A stretch of 35,934 bases of DNA, from positions 1-35,934 of the forward strand of contig JBDTLT010000033.1 of NCBI GenBank assembly GCA_039934635.1. Direction: 5' to 3'. Positions 31,635-35,934 of this stretch are shown here, piece by piece. The translations under genes were made by a program, and so were the position numbers. The notes beneath the pieces are model-generated. The model was not told where the DNA came from and did not search any database. It saw nothing but the letters and a program-made list of their open reading frames with translations. This DNA comes from DATLFA01 sp039934635. GTDB taxonomy: Bacteria; Actinomycetota; Acidimicrobiia; Acidimicrobiales; WLNW01. The stretch's first letter is position 1. Each line of letters begins with the position of its first letter.

Positions 31635-32201
31635 TCAGCGCGCCGTGCGGCGGTACGTCGTCAAGACGACGCCCTTGCCCGAGAGCGTCGAGTCGACTAC
31701 CTCGAAGTCGAGTCGGGTGTCGGGCCCGAACAGCCTCTTGCCGACGCCGAGGGTCACGGGAAATACCGCGAGGCGCAGTTCGTCGACGAGATCTGCGTGC
31801 AGCAGTCCCTGCGCGAGCGTTGCGCTGCCGTGCACGATGATGTCGGCTCCGTCGCGCGCCTTGAGCTCTTCGATCTCGCGGACCAGGTCGCCACGCAGGA
31901 TGGTCGAGTTGTGCCACGGCGCCGCCGTCAGTGTCTTGCTGACGACGAACTTCTCCATCGAGTTCATCTTGTCGCTGAACTCGTCGCCGCTGCGCTCTGG
32001 CCATGCCGCGGCGAAGCCCTGGTACGTGACTCGCCCGAGCAGCAACGCATCGGCCGCCACCATCTCGGCGGTCTTGAACTCGCCGATCTCGTCACCCCAG
32101 AACGGCATCGTCCATGCGCCGTGCACATAGCCGTCGTCGCCCCCGGGAGCCTCCATCACGCCGTCGAGCGAGACGAACTCTGTGACAACCAGCTTCCTCA
32201 T
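31635..32201 (-). CDS. Dihydrofolate-reductase/RibD C-terminal domain protein
   Basis: 188 aa with a strong GAGGAGG site just upstream of the ATG on the minus strand. It is the stand-alone RibD-C fold ('RKLVVTEFVSLDGVMEAPGG', 'ALLLGRVTYQGFAAAWP', 'KFVVSKTL', 'ADIIVHGSATLAQGLL'), a widespread DHFR-like group in actinobacteria. NADPH binding is expected at 'VHGSATLAQ'. The group has no firm assigned reaction; genuine riboflavin or folate activity is unproven. It lies downstream of bioA on the same strand with about 115 bp between. Confidence 0.92.
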   Translation of the reverse strand: MRKLVVTEFVSLDGVMEAPGGDDGYVHGAWTMPFWGDEIGEFKTAEMVAADALLLGRVTYQGFAAAWPERSGDEFSDKMNSMEKFVVSKTLTAAPWHNSTILRGDLVREIEELKARDGADIIVHGSATLAQGLLHADLVDELRLAVFPVTLGVGKRLFGPDTRLDFEVVDSTLSGKGVVLTTYRRTAR

Positions 32202-32229
32202 GACGTCCTCCTCGGACTGTTCCTATCGG

Positions 32230-32248
32230 CGGCGAGAACTCCTCGCCG
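32230..32248 (-). terminator. 7-bp hairpin between bioA and the RibD-C-like gene
   Basis: CGGCGAG (32230-32236) and CTCGCCG (32242-32248) form a perfect stem with a five-base loop, 29 bases upstream of the RibD-C start. It could end the bioA transcript or lie in the leader of the next gene. No T-tract follows in either direction. Confidence 0.35.
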
Positions 32249-32268
32249 GCACCCTGGAAACGAACCGC

Positions 32269-32308
32269 CGGCCCCGGATTCGACATCGGGCCGCAAATTC
32301 TTTTTTTT
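32269..32308 (+). terminator. Hairpin followed by a T8 tract (plus-strand orientation)
   Basis: CGGCCC (32269-32274) pairs with GGGCCG (32288-32293) and a run of eight T (32301-32308) follows seven bases later: the form of an intrinsic terminator, rare in DNA this GC-rich. No plus-strand gene ends nearby, so it may stop antisense transcription into bioA. For minus-strand reading it is A8 then hairpin. Confidence 0.4.
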
Positions 32309-32315
32309 GGAAGTT

Positions 32316-33596
32316 TCAGCGCGTGGCCACCGCGTCGGTCATCGCGGAGGTCACGGCGCCGAGGTCGTCGTCATCGATGATGTACGGCGGCATCGTGTAG
32401 AGAAGCCGCCCGAACGGTCGCAGCCAAACACCGCGGGCGACAAGGTGCTCTTGAATCAACTCCATCGGCAACGGCCGTTCGGTTTCGATCACACCGATCG
32501 CGCCGAGTACGCGAACGTCGACGACGCCGGGCAACGATCGCGCCGGCGCCAGTCCTGCGAGCAAGCCGCTCTCGATACGACGAATCTCCGCTTGCCACGG
32601 CTGTGACAACAACAAGTCGATGCTGGCGATCGACACCGCAGCGGCGAGGGCGTTGGCCATGAACGTGGGTCCGTGCATCAGGGCGCCGGGTTCGGCGCGA
32701 CACACGCCGCTCGCGACCTCTGCCGTGCACAACGTTGCCGCCATCGAGAGATAGCCGCCCGTCAATGCCTTGCCCAGGCACATGATGTCGGGCGCGATCT
32801 TTGCGTGGTCGCAACCGAACATCTCGCCGGTTCGCCCGAAGCCAGTGGCGATCTCGTCGAGCACGAGCAACACATCGTGCTCGTCGCACAGCGCCCGCAA
32901 CCGCTGCAGATACTGCGCGCTGTAGAAGCGCATCCCGCCCGCGCCTTGCACGATCGGCTCGATCACCAACGCCGCGATCTCATCCGCGTGCTCGTTGAGC
33001 AAAGACGCCACGTTGGCAATGTGCGTCTCGTCGAAGGCCTCGCCGAAGCCCGGCGAAGGTGTATCTGCGAAGAGTTGTTCGGGCATCGCCGAACGAAACA
33101 GATGATGCATGCCCGCGACGGGGTCGCACACCGACATCGCCGCGAACGTGTCGCCGTGATAGCCGCCGCGCACGGTCAACAGCCGGCGCTTGCCGGGCCG
33201 GCCGAGACCAATCCAATACTGCAAGGCCATCTTGATCGCGACCTCGACGGACACCGAACCAGAATCCGAGAAGAAGACATGCTCGAGCGGCTGTGGCGCG
33301 AGCGCGATCAAGCGCTCCGCCAGCTCGATTGCTCGCGGATGCGTGAGGCCGCCGAACATCACGTGCGCGACCTCGTCGAGTTGGCGTCGTACCGCCTCGT
33401 CCAGGACCGGGTTGCGGTAGCCGTGAATCGCCGCCCACCACGACGACATCCCATCGATCACGTCTCGACCGTCCGCGAAACGCAACCGCACGCCTTCGGC
33501 CGCCACCACCGGATACATCGCCGGCCCGGGAATCGCCGCGTACGGATGCCACAACACGCGCTGGTCGCGCTGCGACAAATTGAGTTGCGTCGTCAT
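32316..33596 (-). CDS. bioA: Adenosylmethionine-8-amino-7-oxononanoate aminotransferase
   Basis: 426 aa, standard length for the PLP enzyme that makes 7,8-diaminopelargonate in biotin synthesis using S-adenosylmethionine as amino donor. Diagnostic segments are 'LWHPYAAIPGP', 'DGMSSWWAAIHGY', 'HVMFGGLTHPRAIELAERL', 'SDSGSVSVEVAIKMA', the PLP Asp247 in 'LVLDEIATGFGRTG' and the Schiff-base Lys276 in 'CLGKALTGGYLS'. The SSWW and HPY elements separate BioA from other class III aminotransferases. No bioF, bioD or bioB is in the window, so the pathway is split. Only a weak ribosome site is visible. The 33597-33854 gap is its upstream region. Confidence 0.96.
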   Translation of the reverse strand: MTTQLNLSQRDQRVLWHPYAAIPGPAMYPVVAAEGVRLRFADGRDVIDGMSSWWAAIHGYRNPVLDEAVRRQLDEVAHVMFGGLTHPRAIELAERLIALAPQPLEHVFFSDSGSVSVEVAIKMALQYWIGLGRPGKRRLLTVRGGYHGDTFAAMSVCDPVAGMHHLFRSAMPEQLFADTPSPGFGEAFDETHIANVASLLNEHADEIAALVIEPIVQGAGGMRFYSAQYLQRLRALCDEHDVLLVLDEIATGFGRTGEMFGCDHAKIAPDIMCLGKALTGGYLSMAATLCTAEVASGVCRAEPGALMHGPTFMANALAAAVSIASIDLLLSQPWQAEIRRIESGLLAGLAPARSLPGVVDVRVLGAIGVIETERPLPMELIQEHLVARGVWLRPFGRLLYTMPPYIIDDDDLGAVTSAMTDAVATR

Positions 33597-33660
33597 TGCC
33601 GTTGCTTAGCGCCGCCTCCTGCAGTCCACGGCATCGGAGCCTTTCGCCGCGTTTGGGCCT

Positions 33661-33683
33661 GCGGTGACGCGGTGCGGTGACGC
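33661..33683. repeat. Direct repeat in the bioA/mscS intergenic region
   Basis: GCGGTGACGC occurs at 33661-33670 and 33674-33683, 13 bases apart, roughly 65 bp upstream of the bioA start. It may be a regulator site. It does not match the biotin-operator forms I know (BirA or BioQ), so a link to biotin control is not supported. Confidence 0.4.
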
Positions 33684-33779
33684 ACGACTCCCTATTGCGC
33701 GAATACTCGGCCATGGGAGCGTGCCAGCATGCACTTGCGTCAGCGCCACCGCGCGCACTTATTCGGCGTGCAGCGTCCG

Positions 33780-33785
33780 TACACT
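33780..33785 (+). promoter_or_regulatory. Weak -10-like hexamer upstream of the MscS gene
   Basis: TACACT lies about 70 bases before the TTG start at 33855. A TTATTC-like element 15 bases upstream is a poor -35. The rest of the 258-bp gap holds only the direct repeat; no gene is seen. Confidence 0.25.
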
Positions 33786-33854
33786 TACTTGACTTCGCCA
33801 AAGCCGTTCGACGCAGCGGGCCCATCACGACTTTCTCGATCGAAGGGCATCACC

Positions 33855-34724
33855 TTGACTACGTTCGCACAAATTGTCGATTCGCAATCAGAGGGCTGGC
33901 AGAGCCACGCAACGGACGCGTTGTTCGTCATCGCAGTAATTGTCGGCGCTTGGGCGCTGACCCGCCTCACGCGAGTGTTCTTCCGAGTGTTGTTGGTGCG
34001 GGTCGCGGGTCGGGCGATGCGCTCTGGCCCCGGTCAACGGCGCCCTCGACTGTCGCGCAAACTCCACGAGACGCGCGACCTCGCGCACATGCGTCAGCGC
34101 CATCGCATCGACGCGGTCGCCACGATGCTGGCCCGACTCGCCGGCGTCGTCATCTGGCTCAGCGCGCTCGTCGTCGTGTTGCACAATTTCGATGTCAACA
34201 TCGCATTTGCAGTATCGAGTGCGGGCTTCGTCGGTCTCATCGTCGCGCTGGGCGCGCAGCAGAGCGTGCAGGACTATGTCACCGGCATCCACGTCCTGCT
34301 CGAAGACCGCTATAGCGAGGGCGATGACATCGAAGCGACGACGCCGTCCGGGCAGCGAGTACGCGGCGTGGTTGCCCGACTCGGCGCGTTCACGACCCAG
34401 CTCGAAGCCGACGAGATCACTTGGCACCTGTCCAACCGCACCATGGTCGAGATCGCCAACTATTCGCAGCGTGGCATCCCGGCGACATTCGAGTTCCCGG
34501 TGCCCGACGGCGCCAGCTCGGCCGACATTGCGTCGGCGGCACGCTCGGTGTTCTACCAAGACTGGCCCACGAGCTCGATCGCCGTCGTCGATCGCGTCGA
34601 AGTGCTGCCCCACGAAGAAGTCAGCCCCCGCGTGGCGCGGGTGCACGTCCGTGCATCGCGCGACATCCCCACCGCGGAACAAGCGGTACTCGCCGATCAA
34701 ACCCGCCGCCGCGTCGAGGAATAG
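33855..34724 (+). CDS. MscS-family mechanosensitive ion channel
   Basis: 289 aa from a TTG start chosen because GAAGGG at 33842-33847 is seven bases away; the upstream ATG frame (33729) adds Arg/His-rich sequence unlike the family. Membrane helices at 'ALFVIAVIVGAWALTRLT' and 'LAGVVIWLSALVVVLHNF' precede the pore-lining helix 'SSAGFVGLIVALGAQQSVQDYVTGIHVLLEDRYSEGDDIE', with the small-residue pattern and closing GD-I turn of MscS. The beta domain and a mixed alpha/beta C-terminus follow. It would open under membrane tension to release solutes in hypo-osmotic shock. The TM count (three) is the minimal MscS core. Confidence 0.9.
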   Translation: MTTFAQIVDSQSEGWQSHATDALFVIAVIVGAWALTRLTRVFFRVLLVRVAGRAMRSGPGQRRPRLSRKLHETRDLAHMRQRHRIDAVATMLARLAGVVIWLSALVVVLHNFDVNIAFAVSSAGFVGLIVALGAQQSVQDYVTGIHVLLEDRYSEGDDIEATTPSGQRVRGVVARLGAFTTQLEADEITWHLSNRTMVEIANYSQRGIPATFEFPVPDGASSADIASAARSVFYQDWPTSSIAVVDRVEVLPHEEVSPRVARVHVRASRDIPTAEQAVLADQTRRRVEE

Positions 34725-34731
34725 TTCTCCG

Positions 34732-34755
34732 CGCCGGACGAAATCGGGTCCGGCG
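34732..34755 (+). terminator. Hairpin after the MscS gene
   Basis: CGCCGGAC (34732-34739) pairs exactly with GTCCGGCG (34748-34755) around an eight-base loop, starting seven bases past the stop. No T-tract. It fills the gap before the following lipoprotein gene, so it may separate the two transcripts. Confidence 0.5.
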
Positions 34756-34769
34756 AACGTCAAACGCCC

Positions 34770-35870
34770 ATGCACTCGAGGCGTGTGCCGGGACTGTCCG
34801 CGTTCCGCGGTCTGATCGCGCTGGCATTCGTCGCGGCCGCCTGCTCGAACGGCGGCTCTTCGGCGACCTCGCCCGCAACGTCCGTAGCGACATCGACGTC
34901 GACTTCAGTGAACGCCACGTCGAGCATTCCGCTCGCAACCACGACCTCGTCGACGACGATCAACGAGCAGTACGACTCGCTCACCGCGCTCGCGTTCGAC
35001 AACGACGCGATCTACGGCCGATGGACGCAAACGTCGCGCAGCCGAAAGACCGATCGCCTCGTTCGTTTCGACCGCGCCACCGGCACCATCTCATTCATCG
35101 ACGCGGTTACGAGCCCGGCGGCCGCGATCAGGGCCGGCCGGTGGCTGTTCGTCGTGGCATTCGACCTCGACAAACCATGCACCGACGCCTGTGCCGGCAA
35201 AGTCATGCGACTCGACCCGACCACGATGCACATCGAGCAGAGTGAACCGATCGACCGAGTGACTGGCGGCCTCGCGCTCGTCGGCAACACGCTCTGGGTG
35301 GCCTCGAGACAGGCCGTTATGCGCGTCGCCATCGACACGGGTCAGATCCTGGCGAGCCCGCTGGGGGAATTCGCAGCAACCGAAACCATTGCCGGCCTCA
35401 CCGCGACGAGTCGGCCGAGCCGGGTGTACGCGGTCGTCGCACAGGGACAAGATCGATACGCGCTCGCCGCACTCGACCCGACCTCCGGTCACGTCACCGC
35501 GCGAGGGTCGACGATCGGTGCCGGCCCCGGCGGCGCCGGCATCTCCCACGGCGACTACGGCCTGTGGTTCTCGATCGCTACGGGCATGCAGGGCTACGCG
35601 ATCAAGGTCGATCCGGACACGCTTACCCGTCTCGACGTACGCCTCGACTCCCAAGCTCGGCCCACGGTCCAACAAGGCGTCGGCGTGCTCTGGGTCGACG
35701 AAAGTTGGGGCGGCTTTCTCAGCTGCGCCGACCCGGCGACCGGTGCCATCCTCTGGCGCAAGGACATCCAGACGAACACGGTGTCGTTCGCGCGCGATAC
35801 CACCGGGCGCATGACGCCGTTTCAAGGCTGGGTGCCGGTCGACGCGCCGAGCGCTTGCGCGCAGGGCTAG
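34770..35870 (+). CDS. Secreted lipoprotein with beta-propeller-like repeats
   Basis: 366 aa. The signal peptide 'RGLIALAFVAAAC' ends at lipobox Cys25, followed by a Ser/Thr-rich linker to about residue 65, typical of surface-exposed actinobacterial lipoproteins. The rest shows recurring short units of 'LVRFDRATGTI', 'VMRLDPTTMHI', 'VMRVAIDTGQIL', 'LAALDPTSGHV' and 'AIKVDPDTLTRL' type, as in PQQ/NHL or virginiamycin-B-lyase-like beta-propellers. Catalytic residues cannot be assigned. Three cysteines (in 'DKPCTDACAG' and 'LSCADP') may make disulfides. No family name is claimed. Confidence 0.85.
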   Translation: MHSRRVPGLSAFRGLIALAFVAAACSNGGSSATSPATSVATSTSTSVNATSSIPLATTTSSTTINEQYDSLTALAFDNDAIYGRWTQTSRSRKTDRLVRFDRATGTISFIDAVTSPAAAIRAGRWLFVVAFDLDKPCTDACAGKVMRLDPTTMHIEQSEPIDRVTGGLALVGNTLWVASRQAVMRVAIDTGQILASPLGEFAATETIAGLTATSRPSRVYAVVAQGQDRYALAALDPTSGHVTARGSTIGAGPGGAGISHGDYGLWFSIATGMQGYAIKVDPDTLTRLDVRLDSQARPTVQQGVGVLWVDESWGGFLSCADPATGAILWRKDIQTNTVSFARDTTGRMTPFQGWVPVDAPSACAQG

Positions 35871-35879
35871 CACGCGCCG

Positions 35880-35911
35880 ACGCAGGGCGGCTGGGGGGAA
35901 CCGCCCTGCGT
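35880..35911 (+). terminator. Strong hairpin after the lipoprotein gene
   Basis: An 11-bp perfect stem (35880-35890 with 35901-35911, GC-rich) and a ten-base loop lie just past the lipoprotein stop at 35870. It is the best stem of the window. No T-tract follows, as is usual for actinobacterial hairpin terminators. Confidence 0.65.
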
Positions 35912-35934
35912 GACTCGCGGCGCAAGCGTCTACT

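Noticed and set aside
1..35934. Search for CRISPR arrays, tRNA/rRNA genes, insertion sequences and phage or toxin-antitoxin modules.
   Set aside because: No regularly spaced repeats, cloverleaf-like arms, transposase motifs or terminal inverted repeats were recognised by eye; a tRNAscan/Infernal and ISfinder search would settle it.

Overview
The window is GC-rich, densely coded DNA with strong third-position GC bias, frequent GTG/TTG starts and many ATGA start/stop overlaps. A PPOX-fold enzyme of the type that uses cofactor F420, three BTAD-type (SARP/AfsR-like) regulators, a RsbU-type phosphatase, a DinB/mycothiol-transferase-fold protein and actinobacterial-style GH15 and GDT1 proteins all point to a chromosomal segment of a high-GC actinobacterium. 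Acidimicrobiia or a relative is plausible, but that is inference. I see no rRNA, tRNA, CRISPR array, insertion sequence, phage gene or origin.

Layout. 1-0.7 kb: a decayed, frameshifted membrane acyltransferase. 0.8-3.5 kb: a tightly overlapping trio of NfeD/STOPP serine protease, stomatin and a GreA/GreB-like protein (membrane quality control). 3.5-5.3 kb: a GH15 glucosidase/trehalase on the minus strand. 5.4-7.3 kb: an OsmC-fold protein followed by a flavin monooxygenase-like enzyme, separated by a perfect hairpin. 7.4-16.2 kb: a regulator-rich island with a BTAD regulator fused to an alpha/beta hydrolase, an ABCG-like half transporter, a FAD oxidoreductase overlapping a BTAD-AAA-TPR regulator whose N-terminal module is a close paralogue of the first one, a MaoC hydratase and an F420-type PPOX protein. 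16.2-17.2 kb: two small uncharacterised proteins and a low-affinity iron permease-like membrane protein. 17.3-21.4 kb: an acyl-CoA dehydrogenase and a third BTAD regulator (BTAD-NB-ARC, AfsR-like). 21.5-23.7 kb: a CHASE-GAF-PP2C sensor phosphatase. 23.7-25.8 kb: a glycogen-debranching-type glucosidase on the minus strand. 25.8-28.3 kb: a same-strand run of zinc-ribbon microprotein, GT4 glycosyltransferase, GDT1 cation transporter and DinB protein. 28.3-29.1 kb: a lone molybdate-binding lipoprotein (ModA). 29.1-32.2 kb: glyoxalase-fold protein, aldo/keto reductase, histidine phosphatase, lipoprotein and RibD-C reductase. 32.3-35.9 kb: BioA, an MscS channel and a beta-propeller-like lipoprotein followed by a strong hairpin.

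The most interesting signals are the BTAD-hydrolase fusion and its paralogous module 4.6 kb away, both set among transporter and redox genes; the translationally coupled protease-stomatin-Gre-like trio; a triple TGTGAG repeat at helical spacing in the promoter region of the acyl-CoA dehydrogenase; and the microprotein-GT4-GDT1 cluster. None of these is proven to be a new system from sequence alone. Apart from the listed genes no stretch longer than about 300 bases is empty; the largest gap (33597-33854) holds a direct repeat and a weak promoter-like hexamer.
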